NCBI GenBank assembly: GCA_965204715.1
Contig: OZ242009.1
Location: 2,294,001 to 2,358,000 of the forward strand
Origin: CATOSP01 sp965204715
Lineage (GTDB): Bacteria > Chloroflexota > Dehalococcoidia > Lucifugimonadales > UBA3495
DNA length: 64,000 nucleotides
Direction of reading: 5' to 3'
Shown here: positions 16,142 to 24,962 of the stretch, piece by piece
How the letters are laid out: every line of letters begins with the position of its first letter
Numbering within the stretch: the first letter of the stretch is position 1
The notes under the pieces: model-generated
Seen by the model: the letters and a program-made list of their open reading frames with translations, nothing else
The model's database searches: none
What the model was told of the DNA's origin: nothing
Made by a program: the position numbers and the translations under genes

Positions 16142-19075
16142 ATGCGGTACTGTTCAAAGTTGCCCGGTGTCTTGTCCAGAGTCATCATACTTTCCGTCTT
16201 CGTAGTTGCCCTCCTGTCCCTTCCGCCGGTATCGACCGTCCATGCCGCGGACGATCACGCCAACAGCCGGAAGAATGCGACGAAGATAGACACCCGGGGA
16301 AGGGCCGTGAGTGGGAGAATCGACCTAGGCAATACAGGCGACTCCGACTGGTTCAGGTTTGAGGCCAGGCGGGGGGTCCGCTATACCATCAGCTCGGAGT
16401 TAGAGAATCAGGGCGATCAGGCGTTGCAGGATGCCGACGTCAAGGTTATGAATGCCGTCGGGCAGGATCCTGGTTCTCCGGACGGGCAAGTTCACTCCAG
16501 GGAAGGGAACGTCAAGTCCATCGAATGGATCGCCAGGACCAACGATACGTACTACGTCAAGGTAAGCGCGAAGACAGACCCCCGGACCCAGTCATTCTAT
16601 TTTGGCAGGTACAAACTTAGTATCCGCCAGGATGTCAGCCTCGAGGACCGCCACCCGGATGCGCTGGACCAGGCGGTTCAGATAAACTTTGTCAGCCAAT
16701 ACCAGGGAGCGATCAGCCCCTGGGCCAACAAACCCAACTTCCCCGCCGTCATGGGCACTGACGACTACGACTTCTTCTATTTCAATGCAGAACGGGGTGT
16801 GAGGTATACCATCAAGGCGGGCCTGGAAGGATTGGAAGGTCTGACAATCGGGGTAACGGAACCGGGTTCAGACCCCGTTGGCAATGATGTACTGCTCAGC
16901 AACAAAGGGCTGGGGAACGAACTGGAATGGGTGGCGCCAAACCAGGGGAAATACTACGTCTTTCTCACCGGGAGCGCCCTAGTCAGACAACCTGTGGGAG
17001 CCTACACTCTCCAGGTGATGGCCGACGTAACCCTCAGAGACCGTCACCTGAATAGTCGGGCGGAAGCTACGGCCATCAGCCTCGGCAACTCCATCCGGGG
17101 GGCGATCAGTCCCGCTGACGACGTTGACTATTTCAAGATCACAGCCGTTCGGGGTGTCAAATACACCATCATGGCAGACCTGTCGCAGGGCGACGCAGTC
17201 CGCATCTCGGTGTTGGACGATGAGGGTAAGGTGGAAGCAACCAACGGCGGAATCGGCTCCACCCTTGACTGGCTGGCCACGAGCGACGGTACGCGCACTA
17301 TCAGCGTCGCGGCTTCGCTCCAAGTCAGGGACCCGATAGTAGGGTACAACCTTCGAATCTCCGGCGATGACTCTGTGCGAGACCGGCACGCCAACACCAG
17401 GGAGGATGCGACTCCCGTCAACTTGGGGATCAGCATGGGAGCCAGTATCAGCCCCCCGGGAGACGAGGACTACTTCAAGTTCAGCGCGTTCCGGGGTGTC
17501 AAGTACACTGTCAGGGCTGACCTGGGTACGGTCCCGGGAGTCAGGATGGAGATCGGGAAGCCCACGGAAGGAGTCGAGGATGCTGTTGTCAACGCGGACG
17601 GCAGCCTGGAATGGACTGCCGGAGGTGACGGCGATTATTACGTGATCGTCTCGGCCCTATCCAACCAGAGGGATGCAGTCGGCACCTACAACATAGTAGT
17701 GGACTCCGACAACACTTACGAAGACCGTCATGGGGACAGCACCGCGGACGCCACTGTCATCGGTTACAGCAACCTGATGTCGGGCGCAATCAGCCCTGCG
17801 GAAGACCGGGACTACTTCCAGTTCACCGCCATCCGGGGCGTCAGGTACACGTTCAAGCTCACCCATCAGGGGATTGAAGCGTTGTCTCTTGCGGTGGTAG
17901 ACGGCAATTCCCATGGGGGGACCAAGGCCAGTAATTACGGGGAAGACTCGGAAGTGGTCTGGACTGCCTCTGAAAGCAAAACGTACTACCTGGTTATTTC
18001 CAAGTCTCCCAGGTCCACGGTGGAGACCGGAGTATACACGCTGGAGGTCTCGACCGAGGACGCCATGCAGGACCGTCACCCGGACGAACCGCAAGATGCG
18101 ACCATCCTCTGGACCGGGAACGCAATATCGGGCGCGGTCAGTCCCGCTGATGACGAGGACTATTTCTCCTTTGCCGCGGAGGGGAACACGACCTATACGC
18201 TGGAGGTTGAGTTGGACACCGCCGAGGCTGTGGTAATCACGGTGGCCCATGACAATTCCGGGTTCTCCGAAACCAACTACGGGTCCGGGAACACTCTGGA
18301 GTGGACCGCTCCGGCGTCGGAGACATACACAGTGCTGATTGCCGGTGCTCCCCAGTTGGAGGACCCGTTGGGGACCTACAGGGTGACCATGGAACAAGGC
18401 GGAACTGCTCCGGAAGAGACGGTGGCGACTCCTACAGTCGTAACCGCGGCGGACACCACACCGCAAACCCCGGCCGCCGAAGCCGCCCCACCTCCCCCGC
18501 TGGCGCCCTCCGGGGCGCGACTGAGGATAGCCGCCAGATTTGGCCCTCCCGGCGCGAAGGTGCTGGTGCCGGTCCATCTCGAGAACGGGCAGCAGGTCAG
18601 CAGCATCGGGTTCAACGTGAATTACGACCCTTCGGTGGCCCATGCGGTCAACGTGCATCGTGGTTCGCGAATGTCCCCGACCGCCTTTAGCTTCAACGCC
18701 GCTGTTCCGGGATTGGTCCGGATCGGCTCCGCCGGACACAGCGAAGCCAAGGGAGACGGCTCTGCGGCGGTCATAGAGTTTATGATCCTGGGCGAGCGCG
18801 GCAGGTACACTGACATCACCATCTCGGACATGGAAGTGACCGATGCCGCCGGGGAACCGCGGTCGATAGAGGTCCATCCCGGAACGCTGAGGGTTGACTC
18901 GACTGTTGTAGGAGACGGCAACGGCGATGGCAGAATCAGCCCGCTGGATGCACTAATCGCCATGAAGATGTTCGTCGGACTGGCGAGCGAAGACCTGGTG
19001 TTGGATGTGAACAGGGACGGCCGAGTCACCCCGGACGATGCAGTGGAGATCCTAAAACTGGCCAGGCGTGGGTAG
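16142..19075 (+). CDS. Secreted multidomain protein: beta-sandwich repeats, cohesin, dockerin
   Basis: A 977-aa protein from the ATG at 16142 (GGGGGAG upstream); a TTG at 16082 in frame is less likely. A signal peptide (VIILSVFVVALLSLPP..VHAAD) is followed by about seven repeats of roughly 100 residues with DRH..A..I..GAISPADDxDYFxFxAxRGVxYT, resembling PPC-type bacterial pre-peptidase C-terminal domains (about 50-755). A Thr/Pro-rich linker leads to a cohesin-like beta-sandwich (about 793-918; KVLVPVHLENGQQVSSIGF, NVNYDPSV), then a type I dockerin (922-977) with two calcium loops, DGNGDGRISPLDAL and DVNRDGRVTPDDAV. No catalytic domain is seen, so it is probably an adhesive or scaffolding surface protein. 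Confidence 0.88.
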   Translation: MRYCSKLPGVLSRVIILSVFVVALLSLPPVSTVHAADDHANSRKNATKIDTRGRAVSGRIDLGNTGDSDWFRFEARRGVRYTISSELENQGDQALQDADVKVMNAVGQDPGSPDGQVHSREGNVKSIEWIARTNDTYYVKVSAKTDPRTQSFYFGRYKLSIRQDVSLEDRHPDALDQAVQINFVSQYQGAISPWANKPNFPAVMGTDDYDFFYFNAERGVRYTIKAGLEGLEGLTIGVTEPGSDPVGNDVLLSNKGLGNELEWVAPNQGKYYVFLTGSALVRQPVGAYTLQVMADVTLRDRHLNSRAEATAISLGNSIRGAISPADDVDYFKITAVRGVKYTIMADLSQGDAVRISVLDDEGKVEATNGGIGSTLDWLATSDGTRTISVAASLQVRDPIVGYNLRISGDDSVRDRHANTREDATPVNLGISMGASISPPGDEDYFKFSAFRGVKYTVRADLGTVPGVRMEIGKPTEGVEDAVVNADGSLEWTAGGDGDYYVIVSALSNQRDAVGTYNIVVDSDNTYEDRHGDSTADATVIGYSNLMSGAISPAEDRDYFQFTAIRGVRYTFKLTHQGIEALSLAVVDGNSHGGTKASNYGEDSEVVWTASESKTYYLVISKSPRSTVETGVYTLEVSTEDAMQDRHPDEPQDATILWTGNAISGAVSPADDEDYFSFAAEGNTTYTLEVELDTAEAVVITVAHDNSGFSETNYGSGNTLEWTAPASETYTVLIAGAPQLEDPLGTYRVTMEQGGTAPEETVATPTVVTAADTTPQTPAAEAAPPPPLAPSGARLRIAARFGPPGAKVLVPVHLENGQQVSSIGFNVNYDPSVAHAVNVHRGSRMSPTAFSFNAAVPGLVRIGSAGHSEAKGDGSAAVIEFMILGERGRYTDITISDMEVTDAAGEPRSIEVHPGTLRVDSTVVGDGNGDGRISPLDALIAMKMFVGLASEDLVLDVNRDGRVTPDDAVEILKLARRG

Positions 19076-19085
19076 GTGATTAGTG

Positions 19086-19913
19086 ATGAGATGGTGGATG
19101 GACGTATGCTTGATATTCATAAGCAATTATTGGAGGCGGCTGCTTCTCTTAGGAGGAGCCCTGACCCTGGTCATCGTGGCTGTCGTCGTATCGGTGATAT
19201 ACATCGGACGAGACTCCAATACGGCGGAGGCATCCGGAGTGCAACCCCCGGCTACCCCTGTGGTTGAGATAAAGCCCACAGCCGCGCCGGTGGCCAGGGC
19301 CGCAACTCCTACTCCTACCACGGTTCCAACCAAGGCGCCCGTGCCTACTCTGGTCCCGACGGTCGCGCCGACCCAGACTCCGACCCCTGAAACGGAGCCG
19401 GTCCCGCAACCTACGCCCGTCGTGGCAGTTGAGCCGGACAGAATCGAGGTGCCGGTTACTCTTTCCAACGCACGGAGCGTGGGGAGCCTGGAGTTTGTCC
19501 TCGTCTACAATCCGGAAGTGCTGGAACTATTGGAAGTGGAGAAAGGGAAGCTGGCCGGAAATTCCCTGATTGATTCCTCATCACACACACCGGGCCGGGT
19601 CTGGACCGCGCTGATAAACCCGCAGGGCATCAGCGGCAATGGAGAAGTGGCGAGGATTACTTTCGAGGTCATTGCACCCGGGACTACAGGCTCTGAGTCC
19701 ACGGTTTCCGGGTCCAGGGAGTCCGGCCCGGCAGCGGATGCCGGTCTGAATGTGGCCGCCGATATGGAGTCCTTCGACAGTATGCTGAGGCTGGAGAGCG
19801 TGTCCGCCTATAGTGCGACAACCCTGTTGGACCTGCTGGCTGAGCCTGCCGCCGGGGGATTCACACGGGAAGGGCTTGATGTGAAAACCCCGGTTGTGGC
19901 CTTCGTCAATTAG
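19086..19913 (+). CDS. Membrane-anchored cohesin-like protein
   Basis: It starts at a GTG-ATG pair (19083/19086), 7-10 bp after the dockerin gene stop, so the two are almost certainly co-transcribed. One N-terminal transmembrane helix (LLLLGGALTLVIVAVVVSVIYIG) is followed by about 75 residues of Pro/Thr-rich stalk and a cohesin-like domain (about 118-215: RIEVPVTLSNARSVGSLEFVLVYNPEVLEL... GNGEVARITFEV). The arrangement is a short cell-surface receptor. Its natural ligand would be a dockerin, and the neighbouring gene encodes one. The C-terminal 60 residues are not recognised. Confidence 0.82.
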   Translation: MRWWMDVCLIFISNYWRRLLLLGGALTLVIVAVVVSVIYIGRDSNTAEASGVQPPATPVVEIKPTAAPVARAATPTPTTVPTKAPVPTLVPTVAPTQTPTPETEPVPQPTPVVAVEPDRIEVPVTLSNARSVGSLEFVLVYNPEVLELLEVEKGKLAGNSLIDSSSHTPGRVWTALINPQGISGNGEVARITFEVIAPGTTGSESTVSGSRESGPAADAGLNVAADMESFDSMLRLESVSAYSATTLLDLLAEPAAGGFTREGLDVKTPVVAFVN

Positions 19914-19934
19914 CCTCAAGACGCGCTCAAACTG

Positions 19935-20807
19935 ATGAAGCTGCACCTTGTTGACGGGACTTACGAACTGTTCCGGTCCTACTTTGCGATGCCCGCGGAA
20001 GAGGCACCCGACGGCAGACCCGTAGGGGCGATTCGAGGGTTGGTGCAGACGATGCTGGCGCTCCTGCGTGAGGACGACGTAACTCATATCGGCTGCGCAT
20101 TCGATCACGTTGTGGAGTCGTTCCGCAACGACCTGTTCGAGGGCTACAAGACCGGAGTGGGCGTTCCCGAGGACCTGATGGCCCAATTCCCCCTGGCAGA
20201 ACGGGCGATGGCGGCACTGGGGGTAGTGGTATGGCCGATGACGGAGTTTGAGGCTGATGACGCCATTGCCACTGCAACCCACCGCTGGGCCGGCGAACCG
20301 GAGGTAGAACAGGTGATCATCTGCTCACCGGACAAGGACATGGCCCAGATGGTACGTGGCTCTCAAGTGGTATGCCTTGACCGGAGACGGAAGACGGTCA
20401 TGGATGAAGACGGTGTCCGGCAGAAGTTTGGCGTGGGTCCGCAGTCGATTCCAGATTATTTGGCGTTGTTGGGAGACTCGGCCGACGGGATCCCCGGAAT
20501 ACCCCGCTGGGGGGCCAAGACCACGGCGCTGGTTCTGGACCGGTATCAGCACATCGAGCAAATTCCCGATGCTTGGGAGGACTGGGAGGTAAGCCCGCGC
20601 GGGGGCCGGGCAGTCGCGGCCAGCCTGGCGGAAAGGCGCGCCGACGCGATGCTCTACAGGCGGCTGGCAACGCTCCGGGTGGACGTGCCGTTATCGGAAG
20701 AGCTGGAACAGTTGCGATGGAGTGGCGCTTTCACGGATGAGTACCGGGCGTTCTGCGAGGAGCTTGGCCTGGGCGGTCTGGCGAACGCTCCCCATGAGTG
20801 GCGGTGA
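19935..20807 (+). CDS. 5'-3' exonuclease (FEN/PIN-like)
   Basis: A 290-aa stand-alone 5' nuclease related to the N-terminal domain of DNA polymerase I and to T5 exonuclease. Acidic metal-binding motifs are visible: LVDGTYELFRSYF at the N-terminus, FEADDAIAT, and SPDKDMAQMV. The helix-3-turn-helix DNA-binding motif appears as LLGDSADGIPGIPRWGAKTT. It should remove 5' flaps or RNA primers, or act in repair. It begins 21 bp after the cohesin gene without a strong ribosome-binding site, so it may lie at the end of that transcript, though no functional connection is evident. Confidence 0.9.
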   Translation: MKLHLVDGTYELFRSYFAMPAEEAPDGRPVGAIRGLVQTMLALLREDDVTHIGCAFDHVVESFRNDLFEGYKTGVGVPEDLMAQFPLAERAMAALGVVVWPMTEFEADDAIATATHRWAGEPEVEQVIICSPDKDMAQMVRGSQVVCLDRRRKTVMDEDGVRQKFGVGPQSIPDYLALLGDSADGIPGIPRWGAKTTALVLDRYQHIEQIPDAWEDWEVSPRGGRAVAASLAERRADAMLYRRLATLRVDVPLSEELEQLRWSGAFTDEYRAFCEELGLGGLANAPHEWR

Positions 20808-20841
20808 GGACTTGACGAGTTGAAGCAACGCTGCGGGGCGG

Positions 20842-21036
20842 CTAGGGCAGGAGCTTCAATAAGGCTACCACTATGCCGGCAGTGGCCAAGGCGATCCCGC
20901 CGAGCCGGATAGTGAGCCGCAACTCAAGGTCTTTCATTTGGGTCAGCATCCGCTGTTCGAGCTTGGCTATGTCGGACTTAACTGCGACTACATCATCCTT
21001 TGTTGCCAGATTGCTGCCTCCTATTGCCTTTCCCAT
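20842..21036 (-). CDS. Small coiled-coil membrane protein
   Basis: A 64-aa protein starting at the ATG at 21036. An amphipathic heptad-like stretch (LATKDDVVAVKSDIAKLEQRMLTQMKDLELRL) is followed by one C-terminal transmembrane helix (GGIALATAGIVVALLKLLP). The pattern resembles the small DUF1640/CCDC90-like coiled-coil membrane proteins common next to unrelated genes. Its ATG lies 1 bp after the TGA stop of the upstream hydrolase gene (TGATATG), which implies translational coupling. Function unknown. Confidence 0.7.
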   Translation of the reverse strand: MGKAIGGSNLATKDDVVAVKSDIAKLEQRMLTQMKDLELRLTIRLGGIALATAGIVVALLKLLP

Positions 21037-21037
21037 A

Positions 21038-22150
21038 TCAGAGGCAGGCTTCGCGGACAGCCTTGGAGATGGCCGCAAGCCTGGGATAGTTGGTCAGGTC
21101 GTCGCGGAAGCCGTTGGTGATGTAGGCCAGCGACAGGCCAAGACTCGGGTCTGTCCAGCAGATGGAGGTCCCTGCGCCGCCGTGTCCGAAAGTATAAGCG
21201 GCGCTGCCGGAGTCCGGGGCCATCCGTGGATCGTCCAGTGATAGCCCCAAGGAGCGGCGGGAAACGCGACCGTTGTTGGAGTCCAGCCCCTCCACCTGGA
21301 GCCTGGTTGCCTCATCCACCGTTTCCGGGGCCATTATTCGCACTGCGTCGAGCTCGCCGCTGCCCTCCAGCATAGCGTAGAAGCGGGCCATGTCACGGGC
21401 CGTAGCGATGCCGCCTCCGGCTGGCAGCACGGACTGATGCACCTCGGGGCGGTTGTAGTTGACGACCTGAGAAGGCTGATCGCAGTCCTCCATCGCGTGG
21501 AGCCTGGAGACTTTATGTTCCAGGTCTTCAGGCAACCCCATGAAGGTGTCTTCCATGCCCAGGGGTGTTGTGACTTCCTCACGGAGAAACCGGTTGATGG
21601 GGCGCCCATCGACGCGGCGCACCAGTTCACCGAGAACCCAGCCGTAATTCCGCGGGTGATAGGCAAGCACCTTGCCCGCGGGATAGTCGGGCTTGATGTC
21701 TTCCATGCCCTTTACCACGGTATCCCAGTCCTGCCAGGTATCCCATGTCAGTTCTGGCGGTGTATCGGGAAAGCCGCCCTGGTGGGTCAGGATGTGCCTG
21801 ACTGTGACACCCCCTTTCCCGTTTTTGGCAAACCCCGGCCAATACCTGGCTATGGGGTCGTCCCAGGCCAGTTTGCCCCGTTCCCACAAGATATGGACGC
21901 ATGATGCAGTCAAGGGCTTGGTGGAAGAGAACAGGACGAACATGGTGTCTCTATCAACCGCTTTCCCCGTTTCCGGGTCGGCCATGCCACCGAACAGGTC
22001 CAGGGCCAGTTTGCCATGCCGGTACACTGCCAAGGCGGCGCCGGGGTGCTTGCCGTTGGAGATCTGTTCGTGGAACAAAGACTCGACTCGTGAGATGCAA
22101 TCCGAGTCCATCTGCACGGAGTCGGGTGAAACTACGGTTGGAGCTACCAT
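21038..22150 (-). CDS. Beta-lactamase-fold serine hydrolase (class C/EstB type)
   Basis: A 370-aa protein from the ATG at 22150 (GGGGGAAG upstream); the open frame extends to 22255 but without family similarity. The catalytic S-x-x-K is Ser75-S-T-Lys78 (VLFSSTKP), and the LTHQGGFPD and YHPRNYGWVLGELVRRVDGRP blocks match the Y-x-N region of serine beta-lactamase/esterase/DD-peptidase relatives. A glycine-rich FGHGGAGTS near the C-terminus replaces the KTG strand, as usual in this group. No signal peptide, so probably a cytoplasmic esterase rather than an antibiotic-resistance enzyme. Confidence 0.9.
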   Translation of the reverse strand: MVAPTVVSPDSVQMDSDCISRVESLFHEQISNGKHPGAALAVYRHGKLALDLFGGMADPETGKAVDRDTMFVLFSSTKPLTASCVHILWERGKLAWDDPIARYWPGFAKNGKGGVTVRHILTHQGGFPDTPPELTWDTWQDWDTVVKGMEDIKPDYPAGKVLAYHPRNYGWVLGELVRRVDGRPINRFLREEVTTPLGMEDTFMGLPEDLEHKVSRLHAMEDCDQPSQVVNYNRPEVHQSVLPAGGGIATARDMARFYAMLEGSGELDAVRIMAPETVDEATRLQVEGLDSNNGRVSRRSLGLSLDDPRMAPDSGSAAYTFGHGGAGTSICWTDPSLGLSLAYITNGFRDDLTNYPRLAAISKAVREACL

Positions 22151-22206
22151 GCGCTTCCCCCTGGTTGTGGAAAAGATTAACAGGCCTCCAGCGCCATTCC
22201 GGCCGG

Positions 22207-22716
22207 TCAGCCGCCCTGCCGCTCGTCGCGCAACCTGCCCGAGGCCAGCAGCCACATGCGGGCGATTTCCGGCCCCATGAACTTGAAGGTCTTGCGCAGC
22301 GCGCCCTGAAGACCGGCTAGGTCGTTTTCGGGCAGCACGTTATAGAACCAGTTGCAGAAGGAACCGTGTTCGCTGCGGAGGGCCTGCACGGTCCGGGCGT
22401 TGGATACGCACGCCTCGATTTTCTTCCGGTTGCGGATGATGGACGGGTCAGCGACGAGCCGGTCTACGTCTTCGGGCGTCATACCTGCCACTGCGTCGAT
22501 ATTCCAGCCACGGAAGGCGTTCCGGAAGGCGTCACGCCGTTGCAGCACCATGTTCCAGGTCAGCCCGGCCTGGAACACTTGCAGGCTCATTACCTCGAAC
22601 AGCGCGTTGTCGTCTTGCTGATGTTTCCCCCAAATGCTGGAGGAATACCATGAGCGGGGTGATTCGTCCCCTTCCTGAGTATCGGTGTCGTGCGACTGGT
22701 CTTGTGGTTGCGCCAA
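22207..22716 (-). CDS. Divergent DNA-3-methyladenine glycosylase I (Tag-like)
   Basis: A 169-aa protein whose central part matches Tag: ALFEVMSLQVFQAGLTWNMVLQRRDAFRNAF carries the conserved Glu and aromatic Trp of the base-binding pocket, then IIRNRKKIEACVSNARTV and FKFMGPEIARMW. Tag normally has an N-terminal Cys and C-terminal His/Cys residues forming a zinc snap; these are absent, since the protein begins at WYSSSIWG and ends soon after the MGPEIA helix. The start is TTG with a poor ribosome-binding site, so the N-terminus is uncertain. It may be a repair glycosylase with altered specificity or a degenerate member. Confidence 0.75.
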   Translation of the reverse strand: MAQPQDQSHDTDTQEGDESPRSWYSSSIWGKHQQDDNALFEVMSLQVFQAGLTWNMVLQRRDAFRNAFRGWNIDAVAGMTPEDVDRLVADPSIIRNRKKIEACVSNARTVQALRSEHGSFCNWFYNVLPENDLAGLQGALRKTFKFMGPEIARMWLLASGRLRDERQGG

Positions 22717-22883
22717 GAGTCAGGTGTCCTCACGCTAAACGTGTATCTATCAGTGTGGCCGGCACCGGGATTACCCCCTACCGGCCAGCTAACAATCTAC
22801 CAGCGGGGGCATGGGCCGTCAACGCCGGGGTAATCATTTGAGACTACCTTTACCTTCCGTCCGGCTGAGACCAAATCCAGACT

Positions 22884-23933
22884 CTAGACCCGGTAGCAGG
22901 CGACGAGGTGGCCATTGCCGTGGTCTTCCATCGGCGGGTGAAGCTCCGCGTAGCATTGTGGGGCGGCCATTGGGCAGCGGTCGTGGAAGCGGCACCGGGG
23001 ATGGGGGTTTACCGGCGCGGAGACGTCGCCGAGGATGTTCACTGGGTCCCGGCGGCGTCCCGGTTCCGGCGATGGCACCGCGGATAACAGGGCACGGGTG
23101 TAGGGGTGCAGGGGGTTGGCCAGCAGTTCCTCGGTCTCCGCCAGTTCGACAATCTTGCCCAGGTACATGACCGCGATGCGCTGGCACATATACCGGGCCA
23201 CGGCCAGGTCATGGGTGATGTACAGGTATGTGACGCCCAATTGCTCGGCCAGTCCGGACATGAGCTGCATGATGCTGGTGCTGAAAGATACATCCAGCAT
23301 GGAGGTAGGCTCGTCGGCTACGACGAATGTTGGCTCCACCACCAGAGCACGGGCGATGGCCACCCGCTGGCGCTGCCCCCCGGACAGTTCGTGGGGGTAA
23401 CGGAACAGCATGGTCGATGCGGGGGTCAGGCCGACCAGTTCCAGCAGTTCCCGAACCTTGTCCAGCCGCTCCAGAGGGCTGCCAATACCCTGCACCAAGA
23501 GAGGTTCGGCCACGGTGTCGAAGATGGTACGGCGAGGATTCATGGACTCATAGGGGTCCTGGAACATCATCTGGACCTTGTGCCGGAAGTCCTTGAGGTC
23601 TTTACCTTTTGTGTCCACTATGTCGGTGAACACCTGCCCGTGGGCGGCAGCCTGCTGGTCGCGGAACAGGATGCGTCCGCCCGTAGGTTCCATCAGCTTG
23701 ACCAGCAACTTGCCAATGGTGGTCTTGCCGCAACCCGACTCGCCCACCAGTCCGAGGCTCTCACCCTCGAATAGATTGAAACTGACGTCGTCCACGGCGT
23801 GGATGTGGGCAGAAGGGCGGCGGAACAGACCTCTGTGCACCGGGAAGAGCTTGGTAAGGCCCTCCACCCGGACAAGGGGCGTTGGACTGCCGATGGCTGA
23901 AGTAATGTCCGTGATGCTTGGAGAGACCGTCAT
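22884..23933 (-). CDS. Oligopeptide ABC transporter ATP-binding protein (OppF/DppF type)
   Basis: A 349-aa ATPase with Walker A GESGCGKTTIGKL, the LSGGQRQRVAIARAL signature, Walker B VVADEPTSMLD and an H-loop in YITHDLAVARYM. The C-terminal oligo_HPY extension contains NPLHPYTRALLSAVPSPEP and the cysteines of PRCRFHDRCPMAAPQC, which in OppD/F relatives can bind a 4Fe-4S cluster. It is the last gene of a leftward five-gene operon. Its ATG shares one base with the stop of the preceding ATPase gene (TAATG). Confidence 0.96.
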   Translation of the reverse strand: MTVSPSITDITSAIGSPTPLVRVEGLTKLFPVHRGLFRRPSAHIHAVDDVSFNLFEGESLGLVGESGCGKTTIGKLLVKLMEPTGGRILFRDQQAAAHGQVFTDIVDTKGKDLKDFRHKVQMMFQDPYESMNPRRTIFDTVAEPLLVQGIGSPLERLDKVRELLELVGLTPASTMLFRYPHELSGGQRQRVAIARALVVEPTFVVADEPTSMLDVSFSTSIMQLMSGLAEQLGVTYLYITHDLAVARYMCQRIAVMYLGKIVELAETEELLANPLHPYTRALLSAVPSPEPGRRRDPVNILGDVSAPVNPHPRCRFHDRCPMAAPQCYAELHPPMEDHGNGHLVACYRV

Positions 23934-24949
23934 TACAGGTGTTCCTCCAGACCGGCGGCTCCTGCGGTTTCCTCGGAGCCTGCCTGCGCCGGGAGAGGGT
24001 TCCAGCAGGATGCCCAGTGGCTACCCCGGTCCACGACTGGAGGCTCATCGGCCCGGCAGGCATCTGTTGCGTAGGGACAGCGGGGGTGGAACCGGCAACC
24101 GGCGGGCGGGTCGATAAGGTTGGGAGGCTCGCCAGGCAGCGTGACAAGTTCATGCTTCGGTCCCCGGATGCTGGGGAACACCGACAGCAAGGCCGACGTG
24201 TAGGGGTGGATGGGACTGCTGAATACGTCAGCCGTGTCGCCCAGTTCAACCAGCTTCCCCGCGTACATCACGCCGATGCGGTCGGTGACCTCGGCGACCA
24301 CGGCGAGGTCGTGGGTGATGTAGACTATGCTCATATTCAGGTCGCCCTGGATTTCCTTCAAGCGGCGGAGGATGCGGTCCTGGACTATCACATCAAGGGC
24401 CGTTGTCGGTTCGTCGGCGATCACCACGTCCGGTTGGCAGGCAAGGGACATGGCAATTACTGCCCGCTGCCTCATGCCGCCGCTGTACTCATGGGGGTAA
24501 CGCCGGGCAAGCTGCGGGTCGAGACCCACAAGCTCGAAAAGCCCGGTTATCCGCTCTTCGGCTTCCCTCCTGGTCAAGCCGGGGTCGTGGGTCTCGATAG
24601 CCTCCATGATCTGGTCTCCCACCCGGTATACCGGGTCCAGGGAGTTCATGGCGGCCTGGAAAATCATGGATATCCTGTGCCATCGGTAGGAGCGCACTTC
24701 CTCGGGGGACATCGCCAGCAGGTCGTGACCGTCCAACAGCACCCGGCCCGCTGAGATGCGGGCATTGTCCGGCAATAGCCTTATCAGGGAGATGGCCACC
24801 GACGTTTTCCCGGAACCCGACTCTCCCACGAGGCCCATGACCTGGCCGGGGAGCAGGTCGAAGCTGACGTCGTCCACGGCTCTCACGTCGCCGTGACGGG
24901 TGTGGTAGCGAAGGCTCAAGCCGGATACTTGAAGTATTGGGTCTGCCAA
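23933..24949 (-). CDS. Oligopeptide ABC transporter ATP-binding protein (OppD/DppD type)
   Basis: A 338-aa ATPase with Walker A GESGSGKTSVAISL, the SGGMRQRAVIAMSLA signature, Walker B VVIADEPTTALD and an H-loop in YITHDLAVVAEV, then the oligo_HPY region SPIHPYTSALLSVFPSIRG with clustered cysteines (GCRFHPRCPYATDAC). It pairs with the following OppF-type ATPase to drive import through the two permeases encoded upstream, 13 bp from the permease stop. Confidence 0.96.
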   Translation of the reverse strand: MADPILQVSGLSLRYHTRHGDVRAVDDVSFDLLPGQVMGLVGESGSGKTSVAISLIRLLPDNARISAGRVLLDGHDLLAMSPEEVRSYRWHRISMIFQAAMNSLDPVYRVGDQIMEAIETHDPGLTRREAEERITGLFELVGLDPQLARRYPHEYSGGMRQRAVIAMSLACQPDVVIADEPTTALDVIVQDRILRRLKEIQGDLNMSIVYITHDLAVVAEVTDRIGVMYAGKLVELGDTADVFSSPIHPYTSALLSVFPSIRGPKHELVTLPGEPPNLIDPPAGCRFHPRCPYATDACRADEPPVVDRGSHWASCWNPLPAQAGSEETAGAAGLEEHL

Positions 24950-24962
24950 GTTTCGGCCTTTC

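Noticed and set aside
17657..18877. 406-aa minus-strand ORF opposite the dockerin protein
   Set aside because: Shadow of a GC-rich repeat-containing gene; no signal, start site or family likeness.
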